From contig OY978526.1 in NCBI GenBank assembly GCA_963854835.1, forward strand, positions 64,829,765-64,893,764: 64,000 nt of DNA. Reading direction: 5' to 3'. The translations under genes were made by a program, and so were the position numbers. The DNA is from Megamerina dolium (Eukaryota; Arthropoda; Insecta; Diptera; Megamerinidae). Shown piece after piece: positions 1 through 11,661 of this stretch; the first letter of the stretch is position 1; every line of letters starts with the position of its first letter. The notes below the pieces were generated by a model. The model saw only the letters and a program-made list of their open reading frames with translations, searched no databases and was not told the origin of the DNA.

Positions 1-2784
1 AATATAGTGATACAATAAAAGTGTATGTGTTTGTCTGTATATGTATATAGATATGTACAAGTACCTATGTAGTAAATGTGATAATTCATTCATATGCGTG
101 ACGTCATAGTCACCAAATAAATAAAAACAATGTAGGTAGGTATAAAAAAATAAAACAAAAATAAAATCAAAGCAAAAGAGCGGATAAAAATAATTTTTAC
201 AAATAGTTTTCAAATGTTGTTGTTGTTGGTCGTAGTAGCTTATTTTATTTCTTTATTTATTTAAACAATTTTTCTTTGTATACTTTTTAGATTATTGTAA
301 TTGAAGTTTTTCCCATAAGCACACATTCATTCGTACAGAATTAGCTTATCTTTACTGCACATACGAAAATAAAAAGAAAAACAATGAACAAACAAGAAAG
401 AGTACAAACATGTGACATACAGCGAGAGAGATAGAGAGGGAGAGAAATGTAAATGAATTGTTTGTAGTGTAAACGCTCGTTTTTTGTTTTGCATTCATGA
501 TTTAACTCAGCGGTGCATATGAGGGGGTTGTTTCGATCATGAAAATTTAACTGGGTATCACTTTATTGTTTCCGCAGTTACCGCCATCATTGGAAATAAA
601 TCATCTATAAAAAATAAATTTAAAGAATGTTATATTCGTGTCATAATAAAAATTAGCTACCAAAAAAATTAACTTTTTTTGTTATTATATTTTATATTTA
701 AAAAAAAGTACCTCTTAAAGAATCAACCATTATTTATGTATTTACAAGCATACTATTTACCATTTTCAAATAATTTTTTAGAGTCAAATAAAGTTTTATA
801 CCAAAAAGCACATTACATTGATTTTGGGTTAATGAATCCGAATCAATCCATGGTTGGATTTTCGGCAAATGGTCTGTCTGCGCTATACGGCAGGTGGGGT
901 AGACTTCCCATCCGCTAATGCCAAAAATTAAAAAAAGCAAATATGGCCTTCATAAGTCGTGAAAATCATATCATCCAATTTGGGAAATATTGTATGTAGT
1001 ATAAATTGTTTGGTTGGTTTTTAATTTTAAAATCCCTCCTCAAATGTCAAATACGCTGCTGACTATTTAATACAATAGTAGTAGGCAAGTAAGTAGTGGT
1101 ATAGTAAAATTGTGGTGTTGAACTTGATTTAACTTGATTTTGTTTTTGAGTTGCAATTCATTCATAAAAAAACCATTTGATTTCTCTCGCTTTAGCTCTC
1201 ACTTTTTCAGTCTCAGTGCAAAATGTATGCACACAAATATAAATACACACGTAATATACTCGTTTGATAACTAGGCAATAGAAATAGTAACAGCAACAAT
1301 ATAATATAATAATAAGAAATATAATATATAAACATTCGTACTCACTTCTGTGAGTTTTTGTAAGCAACATTAACATTATATTAGCTACGAATGATAGAGT
1401 AACTATTAGAATTGCATATAAATATAAAATATGAGTATAATTTTGCCGTTAGACAGGAGGCAAATCCATGTTTCGAACTATTTCGTTACTAGGAACACCG
1501 TTTTCTTATGCTATAAATTCATACAAAAATTTTCTTTCAAATATCATAGAAACTTTTGACTTTTAGCACCTTTGCCATTAAAGTCTATTTTTTATTCTGT
1601 CCACCTGTCATTTTTAACATTCTATTCTGTTCAAATATCAAGGGCTATTGGATCAGGGTTACAGGATAAAAATTCTTTGCTCTTTATATTGAGACACCTG
1701 AATAATAACCTATTACCTTTTACATATATACATACTTTACATACTTATGTAGCCATTACAACCGAAAATCGATTTAGGCCGAATCTAGCATGCTTCGCCA
1801 GACAGCTCTTTTCTTCGCTAGCTGGCTTTTGTTAGAAATTCCAAGCGCTGACAAGTTTTCCAGTACTTGATGTTTCCATCCGAGGTTGGGTCCTCCGAAT
1901 ATAACACCCTCTTAGCCGGGACGTGTTTTCTCCATTCACTCGACATAACCTATCCAGCGCAGCCGCTGAGTTTTATATATATACATATCTATACTATATC
2001 TCTATGTCTATACTATATCTCTCTTTGTGTTATGTTATATAAACTGGTAGATATGAAGTATATTTTTATAGGATGTGCTGCTTTTACAGTATAATGCTTG
2101 TCATTTTGTCATCCTCTTGCAGAGTTAAAAACATTCCTTGTATTAAGTGACTTTGAAAAGTATACACATGTTTCAATATGATAATTCTCCAGAAAACTTC
2201 ATTAATTTGAGAGTATGTTCACGAAATTGGAATTGGAAGAATAGGAACTGAGTACTTTTGAATTTTTTTAGACAGAGCCGACATAAAAGGAAGTACTAAA
2301 ATTGAATAAATAATTTATTCTCAGAGTCGGTGCCAAAGAGAAGCAAGCAATAAGTTTGTTAGTAGCAAAAATAATTGAAATCTGATAAACTTTAGTGATA
2401 GTAAGCTGATTTTCTGCGCATAGGACGTAGGGAGTCGAACCGTGGTACAATCAATTCAACGATCTTTCTCCAGTTAGACTAAATTTTGTTAGTTCAAGCA
2501 GTACTTGGCATACATTTGGCAATTCTTTCAGCACTAGAAAAGTCGCAAAGATCAAGAATTTCAGCAACGCGAAAGGAGTTCTGCTTTCGGAATCGGCTAA
2601 CAATGGCAGCCGCTCCTATTCAATTGCGCTAAAACTTAACACACGCACAAACGTATTGGATGAGAAAGTTGGCCAAGTTTATCCGGAGCATATTCTTTAG
2701 CACCAAGATTTTTAATTAGTGTCAGAAATTCCACAAATGTGGCTTGGTTTGAACTAAAATGAGCATGATTTCGATATCATTGTA
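1..2784. other. AT-rich non-coding DNA
   Basis: Only short, low-complexity ORFs. A moderately GC-richer patch at 1770-1960 (CGAATCTAGC, CTCTTAGCCGGGACG) may be a decayed repeat, but I could not assign it. Nothing else is recognised. Confidence 0.5.
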
Positions 2785-2873
2785 AGGACTTACTTAGGCC
2801 AAAAAGGCCAGTCATGATACGATCGAGCTTCTCTTGTTCCTGCCGGAAGGATTGCCAATTGCTGACCGACTAA
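2785..2873 (-). repeat. tRNA-derived SINE, distal part, interrupted on its right
   Basis: It carries ACTTAGGCC...AAGGCCAGTCATGATAC, GAGCTTCTCTTG and CTGCCGGAAGGATTGCCAATTGC, matching in order the non-tRNA part of the SINE copies at 15.9 and 7.5 kb. The copy breaks at 2873 and resumes at 3461, beyond an LTR-element relic. Confidence 0.55.
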
Positions 2874-3460
2874 TTTCTTGAAAAATTTGAATTAAATTTA
2901 TTATCTCAACCAATCGCTATGAAAAAATTCGAACAATGAAAATGGTTAGCGGAAAGCGACCTTTTTGAGAATTGATTTTAAAACTTGATTAGTATTTTGT
3001 TTTTGTTGCAAAGATAATATTGCTTGCAAAAATGCGGGTTTTAGACGATCGATAGAAACAGAATCTCTACCACTTGTCGATTTAATTACAAAATATTTTT
3101 CTTTACGCTCTAGGACTTCAAAAGGCCCCGAGTATTTTGGTGGCGGTTTTTGGTACCCCACTTTTCGAAACCAAACGTACTTGGTCTGATGAGGCTTGCT
3201 GATGCTATGCTGAAGAACTATTTGAAGTTGTATACGGATGGCTATGCCATCTTACTAATTCAATTGACGGAGTCACCACTTTTAGTGAATTCACCAACTA
3301 TAAAATGAAAATACTAATTTCTAGAAGAATTTGAATTCGCTATGAAAAAATTCGAACAATGGAAATTATATAATTTATATATGACAAACAGAAAAATGGT
3401 TTTTCTAAGATTGCTTATCTACGTTTTAAACAAGTATTTTTTAACAAATGTTTTACTACA
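2874..3460 (-). mobile_element. Internally deleted Ty3/gypsy-like LTR retrotransposon nested in a SINE
   Basis: A 25-bp perfect direct repeat (TCGCTATGAAAAAATTCGAA...) occurs at 2914-2938 and 3337-3361. On the minus strand both copies are followed by ATTCAAATT-like and AGAAATTAGT sequence, with one copy lacking about 23 bp. This fits two LTR remnants. Between them lies a pol 3' end. The outer edges coincide with the break in a SINE copy, and the minus-strand start is TGTAG. Only a few hundred internal bases remain. Target duplications are not clear. Confidence 0.5.
2946..3215 (-). pseudogene. C-terminal fragment of a Ty3/gypsy-type integrase/pol
   Basis: The translation contains GPFEVLERKEKYFVIKS and VSIDRLKPAFLQ. 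This is the small SH3-like tail that follows the integrase core in many Ty3/gypsy polyproteins (consensus GPF.V..R..K.F.I, then .V.IDRLKPAF). Open sequence extends about 15 codons upstream of the ATG at 3161 (KYVWFRK). Protease, reverse transcriptase, RNase H and the integrase catalytic core are absent, so it is a relic. Confidence 0.7.
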
Positions 3461-3572
3461 GGCCCGCTCGAAAGAAAGGACTTTTCGATATCAAAGTTGC
3501 CGCCTCAGCCGATGATCGATTCCACGACCAACCGCTCAGAAGGTCATCGTACCAACCGCAGAACTGAAACAC
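3461..3572 (-). repeat. tRNA-derived SINE, tRNA-proximal part (continuation of the 2.8-kb copy)
   Basis: CGCTCGAAAGAAAGG, CGATATCAAA, CAGCCGATGATCGATTCCACGA, CAGAAGG and CTGAAACACGC follow the same order as the complete SINE at 11.3 kb. Divergence is high (box A and B equivalents are mutated), so it is an old copy. Confidence 0.5.
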
Positions 3573-3819
3573 GCATATCATATTAAGGATGATTTGGAGT
3601 CTATAGCAAAACAAAAATACATATAACATTTTTTTTAAATAAACTTAAATTTCAAAATTTGTTTCAACAAAAGTTTCAACAAATTTTTTGTTTAATCTGC
3701 TGGTTTTTTATCTTATGAAAGGCAAACTCTTGAATAAATATTGAGATATTTAAACAAGACTTTGCGTGAGTGACCTATGGTATGGTATGGTATGTGTAAT
3801 GGGTAAGATCAGTATACTA

Positions 3820-4345
3820 TCACGCCCACACGAAGCAACAAAAGAGACTAACTTCGGAATTTAAACAATTTTCAACGTTCTATAACTCACTCAGTTATTC
3901 GTGTAGGTCAACAAAGTGTGGCATGTAGATTTATACTAAATTGCCTAATAATGTCAGAAGGAATTAGCAAGTCAAGCTTAATATTTTATGTAGCTCCCAT
4001 ACAAAGATTTAAAATTTGTTTTATTTTTAAACAACCATGACTTAAGTAGTGTTCTGCTAAGGACAATCATATTTGACATGTCGGTTTAGAGAAAAATAAT
4101 TTTGCAAGAATTTCAAAGAAGAGCCATGTCTACTATTTAATATAGCTCCCATACAAAGTAGCGGAATTTTTAAGCAATTTAAAGCAATTTTAAACTTACG
4201 AACAAATCCGGCTAAGACAAACAGATATAAGATGTAGAATCATTTTAAGAATAAATACTCCTGCAAGAAGTGGGCGAGTCATGACTACTCTTTAATGTAG
4301 CTCCGATAAAATTTGTGGAAATCTTCAAATTAACCGCCATAATGA
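3820..4345. repeat. Degenerate ~153-bp tandem repeat, three units
   Basis: TAGCTCCCATACAAA-like blocks recur at 3991, 4143 and 4298 (spacing 152 and 155). Each is preceded by a TTGCAAGAA/CTGCAAGAA-type or AGCAAGTCAAG stretch and followed by an A/T-rich segment. This resembles the dispersed dipteran minisatellite whose units carry TATAGCTGCCATACAAA, recalled from fly genomes rather than compared here. Confidence 0.6.
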
Positions 4346-4359
4346 ACTTAGTCTTCTTC

Positions 4360-4800
4360 TTCATTTTATGGTCAGTTTGGGCGACCTGCTAAGGCGGCTA
4401 TTAGGAATCTTGCGACTAAATTTCGCACCAAATTTACATTATTGGACATTAAACTACCAACACGCATTTCGTAGAGTGCGGACAGAGGAAAATACCGAGC
4501 TGTATCCGCCAGTGTTGTTTTTGACCGTGAATGATCAATTAGGCGCGGTTCGCAGTAAATGGGCGTTTGTTACTCCACTACGTGGAAAGGGATTTGGTGT
4601 AAAACCTTTTAAAATACAGCTGGTGCAAGAATTGAAGCCACACGACCTACCACAACAACTAACTTTCGGTAAATGGGTGCTGGCAAAGTTGGATGAAAAT
4701 CCACTTTTTTATCGAAAAATTGTTTTCAGCGACGAAGCTCATTTCTGGTTGAATGGATACGTGAACACTCAAAATTGCAAAATAATAATGTGTTATGTAA
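4360..4800 (+). pseudogene. Degenerate mariner-like transposase fragment
   Basis: The +1 reading from about 4377 gives a mariner HTH-like stretch (GRPAKAAIRNLATKF) broken by stops and frameshifts. From about 4596 one frame reads GVKPFKIQLVQELK and continues to SDEAHFWLNGYVNTQNCK, holding the first catalytic Asp. Homology stops near 4785, so the second and third Asp are absent. It resembles the intact DD41D element at 28.6 kb but is a distinct, older lineage. No inverted ends were found. The open frame 4368-4874 mixes true and shifted frames and should not be read as a gene. Confidence 0.75.
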
Positions 4801-4874
4801 AAATTAGCAGTGATTTACATATGCTTGAAAATGTCAAACTGTCAACTCTCAAATTTGAGAAAAATATGTCGTAA

Positions 4875-6696
4875 TGCTATTAAAAACACCCTTTTTGATA
4901 GGCTTGGATTGAAAAATTTATGTCACTAAAAACAAGTATGCGTATAACCTTAAAAGAATACGAATGTACTTCATACAAATTAATCACAACTTAACCCATT
5001 GTATGACATTCACGTCTACACACACAGCCACACACAAAATACCCATTCAATCACTCAAATCTTTATGTTTAAACCAGAATATTCTCCCATCAATTAAAAG
5101 CGAAAAAAAAATTAAGAAATACAAAAACATGTATATGTAAAAGTCGAAAGACTTAAAGTTAATCAAGGCTATATGCGGTAATAGCACATAACAAGTTAGA
5201 CAAAAAAAAACTATAAGAAGAAACAAATCGCATTAGAAAAAACGATCGTAGGCTCCTATGTACAAAAAATACGAAAGATACTTGTTTGATTTTACATAAC
5301 AACAGCCATCAACAATTTGAATCCATACAAAGTATGTTGAATATATGTAGGTACAACAAATATCAATAGTTTTATCATAAATACCAGCATACGAATGCAT
5401 TGCAGCTATTAGATACAAATTGTAGGTATCTGATTGTGATTTGCATGCAATATTGATGCTACCTACATCATCATCGCATCATCACATTATCGTATCGAAA
5501 ATGAAGACACTTGAAGATGAAGATGGAAGAAGTAGATGCTTGTCATCTTTGTGCCATACAATATGGTGGTAACATGGGCCCCATAGTGGTTGTAGTCATC
5601 AAGCGAACAAACCATACTAACTATGTTAGATACGTGCAGTAGTAATAGTAGTAGCAGTACGCAGCTTCAATCGCGTGCGCAATGCAAACTCAACCACAGC
5701 GAATGAGGGTCGCAAAGTATGTATAAGATTGACATTTCGTTGCTGCGAATCTATTGGGCGAATCTTGTTTGGTTGTATGCTTGTACGTATGGTGGAATGG
5801 TCGGGTGGTTGCATGGATGGATGGATATTATTATGGTATATTGTTCATACATACATCTACATTGTACAATATATGTATATAAAAGTGAATGTGAATAGAA
5901 TAAATGAATGAATAGTAGAAACACGCACAGATATACACACGTACTACGTGAAAATCAGCTACTATAATGTTATACTGTACAGCAAAGCGCTGGCGCACAA
6001 TATACGATTCCATTGTTATTGTTGCTGGTGTGGTAATTATTATTTTCTTGCATACATATGTACGAGCACATCCGTAAATATGTAGGTATGACAACGTTAA
6101 ATGAAAGTTTCTAACGAGGGATGTTTGAGCAGTAAAGGGTGGAGCTAACAAACGAATAGATACGTACATATACTTGAATGAAGTGACTTTTGTACGCGAA
6201 TATAGCAAAGTTGTCCCATTTCTTCTCTTATTATAATTCTTCGTATTCATCGTTTCTTCTTTTTCTATATTTTTTGCATTTGTTGCTATTATTACCTGAT
6301 ATTGCTGCTACTTACTGTGCAATTCCCAGCGATTTCCTTATAAATAATAAATAGGTACTTAATATATGAGGATGATATGATAGCTATGTTACCTGCATTA
6401 GAAAGGGTGCAAATTTTTATTTATTTCCGTTTTTTAGATCTATTCTTATTAATATCCCTTCAATTCTATGCACTTAATTCAACGATATCACAATGGAATG
6501 CAAGGGCTAATACAAATTAAGAAATTGTTTGAGAGAAATGAAAACTAGAATGGGGCACCTTTCGGTGGTGAATAAGAAATACTTGAAATATGGAGGACCC
6601 CTACCCTTATCCCTACCTTTCATGTCCTGTTATCCGTTATAAGCAATAAAATAATATTTAACAAACAATTTATGCACTGAACATACATTTAGCTCA
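4875..6696. other. AT-rich non-coding DNA
   Basis: Microsatellite-like TACATATGTA text and short ORFs without recognisable motifs. The 139-aa minus ORF at 5831-6250 is low-complexity and shows no domain. Confidence 0.5.
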
Positions 6697-6838
6697 GTGC
6701 CGTAGCTCAGTGGTTAGTGCGTTGGCCTTCTGATGTGTTGGCCGTGGCTGCAATTCCCAAAACTTTTATATCGAATAGATTTTTCTTTGGAGCGATACCT
6801 ACCTGTCGTCGATCCATTGGTAATTCTTTCGGCAGTTG
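6697..6838 (+). repeat. tRNA-derived SINE, truncated, forward orientation
   Basis: It starts GTGCCGTAGCTCAGTGGTTA (Pol III box A within a tRNA-like head), then GCGTTGGCCTTCTGAT and a decayed box B (GGCTGCAATTCCC). The body TATCGAATAGATTTTTCTTT...GGTAATTCTTTCGGCAGT ends early. It is the only copy here reading on the plus strand. It is not a true tRNA gene: the acceptor arm cannot be completed. Confidence 0.75.
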
Positions 6839-7508
6839 AAATATTTAAAATGTACGCTACCCAATGACGAGGTAGTCATGTATGAAAAAGTAGAGGCTGC
6901 GATATTACTAAAATCTATCGTAAAACGATCACCTTATTTTAATTAAGTAAATTTGCTAATTAGACCATAGTTTTCTTTCCTATTTGTTGCAATAAGACGT
7001 TTCTGGATACCAATTCTCGCAAGTCGTTCCATCTAACCAACAACGTCTCCATATCATTGGTTTTTTCACGTTAATTTGACTTTAGCAAATACTTATTCAC
7101 CACCTCGTATTGCAATTTTTGTAATTTCCCACTCAAATTAATACTATCTTTAAATGCCTATGGGATTTTTTGTTGCATATGTTCCACAGAGGGTAATTTT
7201 TTGTAGCAACTCGTAAACGAGGCCGACTATCTGTGCAACATAGCTACATCAAGCATGCAAATGTTTTGTTCAAATATACTTCGGCTTGATTTTGAACCGT
7301 CGTTGTTGAGAGCCATTGGTAGAGGTTGTCTCATGTATGTTCACGGAGATATTGTTAATAATGACGATGGTGATTGCATTTTGCAAACACTATGATGACC
7401 TTGAGCATATCGCGAATTAAAAAGAGTTCAAGTTAAGTTAATGCTTAATTTGAATCGAATTTCTGTTTCGTATCTACTAGGTACATTCGTATACATTCCA
7501 TACTTATA

Positions 7509-7786
7509 AGTAAGTATGTGGCATTTATAAACCCCAAAGGGTTCTTTGGCCGACTTCTCTTCCATTACTGTTGTGCGTGTTAAATTTCGGACAGTTCAAT
7601 TCTTGCGACATCACTTTTCCTGAGCTTTGTCACATAGTTCTTTTAGAAGCTTTTCCATGGCAAATTGTTACTGCCGGAATGGTTGCCAATTGCTTCCCGA
7701 CAGGTGGGTACAGTTCGGCCGGGTTTGAACCCACGACCTACACATCAGAAGGTCAACACACTAACCGCTGAACTGCATCACCCACT
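7509..7786 (-). repeat. tRNA-derived SINE copy with 8-bp target duplication
   Basis: The minus strand reads GGTGATGCAGTTCAGCGGTT (decayed box A), a box B of GGGTTCAAACCC type, the CCGGCAGTAACAATTTGCCA body and an AGCTCAGG...GTGATGTCGCAAG block. It ends with the head-distal GGGTTTATAAATGCCAC. TACTTATA occurs immediately outside both ends (7501-7508 and 7787-7794), a likely target-site duplication. The ORF at 7571-7771 is an accidental read-through of the repeat. Confidence 0.8.
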
Positions 7787-7794
7787 TACTTATA

Positions 7795-9839
7795 CTTAGA
7801 CATATTTGTGGCTTAGACTTACTGAATATATTCTACACTTCAAAAAGTGCACGTAACGTTCCTTACTTTCTTATCGACCTCCGTACCACCACGAAGTGAA
7901 GTAGAATATAAATTTGCGTAATTATGATGTCTTCATAACGAGGTCTTATTTATAAACACAGATCTGGAATAACATTACAAGTCTGCTCAGCTGCCTAAGT
8001 AAGATGTCGTGAGAACGTAACGAAAACAGCGACATCTCCGCATGGTGGTGGTCTTTATGAGACAGAAATGGCAAGTAGCTATAAAATTCAGAGTTATATT
8101 TTGACCTAGTGTGTGTCACCGAGTTGGGATTGGACTGAATAGGACGGCCTATCGCCTTATACATATATCGCCATCAGCGTCTCCTTTTCATTCCAACAAA
8201 TTCGTCGTAATATATTCTTTCATATGAAATTTATTAATTAAAAAGTGATAATCTGTTTTCATGATAGCTTTAACAAACAAAACAAATTCGATTTCAACTC
8301 AAATGAGACGTTTTTCCACTATGTCTTTGTAGTTAAAGTAGAGAATAAAATGATTTTTGGGACAAAGTACATTGAATTATTCGTATTCAGTACATTTCAT
8401 GTACATTAATATTATTGTTGTTTTAGCACACCTTGTGGACATTTGTTGTCCGATTTATGCAATAAAATTAGCCAACATCGAATATTTTTTTAATTTATGG
8501 GCGTTTTCAAAATGCAACGCAACCAGGAGAAGGGTTAGAGAGTGCAGCAGAGAAACTACGTATCTCAATATGAGTATATGTTGATGAAGCAAACGTTATT
8601 AAGCAAAAATATATATTAAATTTGTACAATCTCACCTAAGCGAATCAAGACACCTGTAAACTTGCCGATGAACCTCAACGTGTCTTGCCATGTCATATTA
8701 GCGTTCTATTATGAAATTTTTTCCGGCGAATTCCAAAAAATAAAAATGTTTTTACAAGTATTTTTTTTTCTCTTTGGTTATTTATTAAATTAATCCAAAA
8801 TCGATTGAAAAAAAAATTTTGAATTGAAAGAAATAAACAAGTGGCAATAGCACCGCATTCATACACACATGTATGTATGTATACGTTCATATTTGACAAG
8901 GCAACTCACACACTCAGTAAGCCAGCCAGCCAACAATCCAACAAGTCAGTTACTTGAGCAATAAACAAGGTTAATATGAGTATATGTTTTTTTTTTGTTT
9001 CTTTTATTGACATTCCAAATATGATATATCTATGAATATATAGTATAAGTATTTATCCATATGAATAACTAGCTGTAGGATGATAATTTATTTTCATATA
9101 TTTTATGTTTTAATATGTGTTTAAATATTATACAGAATTATGAATTTAAATTCTAACACGATTGATGAGCCTTGAAATGTACATATATAATACATATACA
9201 AACGCATGTATGTATATATTTATATTGTATTTATGGATATGTATTGATCCTCTTATGGCTTTTAAAGAGTTGTTTTAATGATACGAACATTATATGATAA
9301 AAACAGGTTTCAAAGAATTGCAATTATTGAAAAATACTTAAAATTTGTAAATCGTAAACATAATGAGCAAAATATGTGCAATTTTGAACATATGGAATCT
9401 AGTTAACATAGTGCAATAGAAGTGTTTACCCACGATATTGAAGTGTTCACTAATCGACTTGAAAACTATATAATGTGGCACTTATAAAACTCAAAGAACA
9501 TCAATCCCCATAGAGAAACCTCTTGGAGCAGAAAAATTGGGGTTGAGTATTTTTTGGATGGAATATTGTGGCAGAAAAATATATGAGTATCAATCATATA
9601 TTTCACATATGCAGGTGCCACTGCTGGGCAAGTATGGGGTTATTTATCGATTCTCGCGTGTTTTTGTATTCATTTTTTAGGGGAATCTGCCTAACCTAGG
9701 AAATAAGTATATTCAGAAAAGTGTAGTAAAGATTAATGGAGATCGGTGATATGTTGTATCCATTTAGTAACACTTGGAGCGGTCATAGCAAAATATATAA
9801 AAACGTTAATTATAATCAGAGTGTACTCTAGTTAGGTAG
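7795..9839. other. AT-rich non-coding DNA
   Basis: No recognisable gene or transposon. Simple-sequence TATG and poly(T) tracts (8761-8770, 8988-8997). Confidence 0.5.
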
Positions 9840-10580
9840 TTAGGTAGGGTGGTTGGCTGACGACGCTGAGAGGCCCATTGTAATACCACTGGAACTAGTC
9901 CTTACCCAACCGGATCTTCTATGACCCAACCTGTGTATTTTAGATGACACTATTTTAGTTATTTCTATTTGAGCAACCTCCGAGATGCCGCCAATGGAGG
10001 CAATTCCGAATGCAGTGAACCTTCTTCTGCTTAGATCCTGGCATCCGCACAAGAGATATTCTAGTGTTTTTTCTTCCTTCGTATCTTGGTAGCTCCTGCA
10101 GTAGTCATGAAATTGTCTATCTAGGAGGCAATAACCTGTTCGAACCCCAATTGTTATTCTAATGTCATGCCTATTCTGCTTCAAAAGTAACTTAGTTCGT
10201 GCTAAACTCCAGTCTGGGGATATTAATCTGCTAGTTAAGCAGTTACTCGTTCGTCTCCAGATCGTATTAGCATACCCAATGGTGAGTAGAGTGTTAACGT
10301 TGTGCCATGCCTGGCTAGTTCATCCGTCAGTTGCTTTTGATACCTCTGTGGGCTAGTACCCAAAGTAGGTGGATGTTAAAGTAATTAGTGAGTTTAACTG
10401 GGAGTGTTTTTGATAAGTGCCTATTCGATTGTAATCATTTTAGTGCCGCTTGGCTATCTGAATAGATGTAAATTTCCTTTACACTCAGAAGACTATTCCT
10501 AACTATAGAAAGTACCCCCTTAACAGGCTATAACTTCAGCCTGAAATACACTGCAATGATCTGGTAGGCGAGGGCGTACT
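9840..10580 (-). pseudogene. Non-LTR retrotransposon relic: RNase H domain and C-terminal Cys region
   Basis: From right to left, the minus strand reads a broken RNase H: PDHCSVFQAEV, then IYIYSDSQAALK holding a catalytic-type Asp, then LLWVLAHRGIK. Next come KLLLKQNRHDIRITIGV, LLDRQFHDYCRSYQD and EEKTLEYLLCGC, a C-terminal Cys/His region typical of RNase H-bearing LINEs of the I/R1/LOA groups. It ends GITMGLSASSANHPT. Stops and shifts interrupt the RNase H part, while 9840-10184 is open. The element is 5'-truncated: no RT belonging to it is seen. Confidence 0.75.
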
Positions 10581-10584
10581 CTAA

Positions 10585-10860
10585 GTTGGTTTATATATAG
10601 TACCTATTGCTAAGCTTTTGAATCTCTTCATAGACAGTTTGGACTTTTAAATCATGATGAACAAGGTTTTAGACTGGAATCTTTGGATTATATCTATATT
10701 TGATTTAGATGCAGAACCCCAAATATGCATCCCAAAGGTCCATTTCGGCTTCAGTATAATTTTATAGATCAGTGCCAAGGATAGAGCTTGGTGGTTCCTT
10801 AATAGCCAAAATAGGGTCCTGACTTTTGGGCCAAGTTGTTTTCGGGTGAGTAAATTCAGA
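10585..10860 (-). pseudogene. Jockey-clade reverse transcriptase C-terminal relic
   Basis: The minus strand reads LTRKQLGPKVRTLFWLL, then LALIYKIILKPKWTFGMHIWG and SKSNIDIIQRFQSKTL. This is the thumb/end of jockey-type RT (consensus LKPIWTYGIQLWG.AS.SNI.I.QRFQSK.LR). After a frame break, HHDLKVQTVYEEIQKLSNRY matches the usual last residues of that protein. It directly abuts the separate RNase H relic to its left; jockey elements lack RNase H, so these are probably two insertions. Confidence 0.75.
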
Positions 10861-11286
10861 AAAAATGTTGAGTATGACAAATAATGGGAATGTGACACGC
10901 AGACAAGTGGCATATGTAGTACATGGTTGAATAAACTGTGTTGAATGTATAAAAAGTTTTGGCGTTAATTGGTAGAAGAAAAAAATATTTTTCTGAACGC
11001 CCAATATAATGTTTTGAATAATTTAGCAACATATTTAGCAATATATGTGTAATATTTTCGTGAGTAAATCGCAGCATAAAACACAATTTTATATGAAGGC
11101 GTGAATCTCATCCGATTCAGTTCATTTTTAAATATGTCTCTAAATTAGTAAATATAATTGGAACTACCCAGTTTCAGCTTGATATTTTTGTATTTACGAG
11201 CGTAAAATGTGAAAAACACATTCAAGAACATATTTTTGTATGGAAGGTATGCGTGGATTTCACGGACTCATCAGTTTTTTGGTGAA
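10861..11286. repeat. Spacer containing one unit of dispersed family A
   Basis: 11165-11270 reads AGTTTCAGCTTGATATTTTT, TACGAGCGTAAAATGTG, and GTATGGAAGGTATGCGTGGA. Similar text recurs at 15.6, 40.7, 49.85 and 51.65 kb. Confidence 0.45.
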
Positions 11287-11296
11287 AATAATCTTA

Positions 11297-11651
11297 AAAA
11301 TAAATAAATATGTGGCACTTAAAGCCCCAAAGGGCTCATTGGCCGAGGTTCTCCTCCATTACTGTTGTGCGTCTTAAATTTGGACAGTATTAGAAGGGAC
11401 CTACTTGTTTTAACAGGTTCTGAACGGCAGAACACTTGTGACATTACTTTTTCTGAGCTTTGTCACAGAGTTCGTTTAGAAGCTTTTTCATGGCAAGTTG
11501 TTACTGTCGGAAGAATTGCCAATTGCTTGCCGGTGGGTACCATTCGAAAGAAAAATCTTATCGATATTAAATTTATTATGCATCAGCCGGAGATTGAACT
11601 ACGACCTACAGATCAGAAGGCGAACACACTAACCACTGAGCTACGGCACAC
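11297..11651 (-). repeat. Full-length tRNA-derived SINE (reference copy, ~355 bp)
   Basis: The perfect 10-bp duplication AATAATCTTA flanks it at 11287-11296 and 11652-11661. On the minus strand it opens TGCCGTAGCTCAGTGGTTAG (box A), has a weaker box B near 11600, a body with ACAGTAACAACTTGCCATGA and GACAAAGCTCAGAAAAAGTG, a distal AATGAGCCCTTTGGGGCTTT segment, and ends in a TATTTATTTATTT tail. This is SINE architecture: Pol III head, body, simple tail, target duplication. The 129-aa ORF inside it is spurious. Confidence 0.9.
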
Positions 11652-11661
11652 AATAATCTTA

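Noticed and set aside
4368..4874. 168-codon ORF as an intact gene
   Set aside because: Only residues from about 77 to 138 match mariner transposase; the start and end are shifted or unrelated sequence, so it is a relic.
6697..6767. Genuine tRNA gene
   Set aside because: Box A is good, but box B is decayed and no acceptor stem can be paired; the same head recurs in SINE copies.
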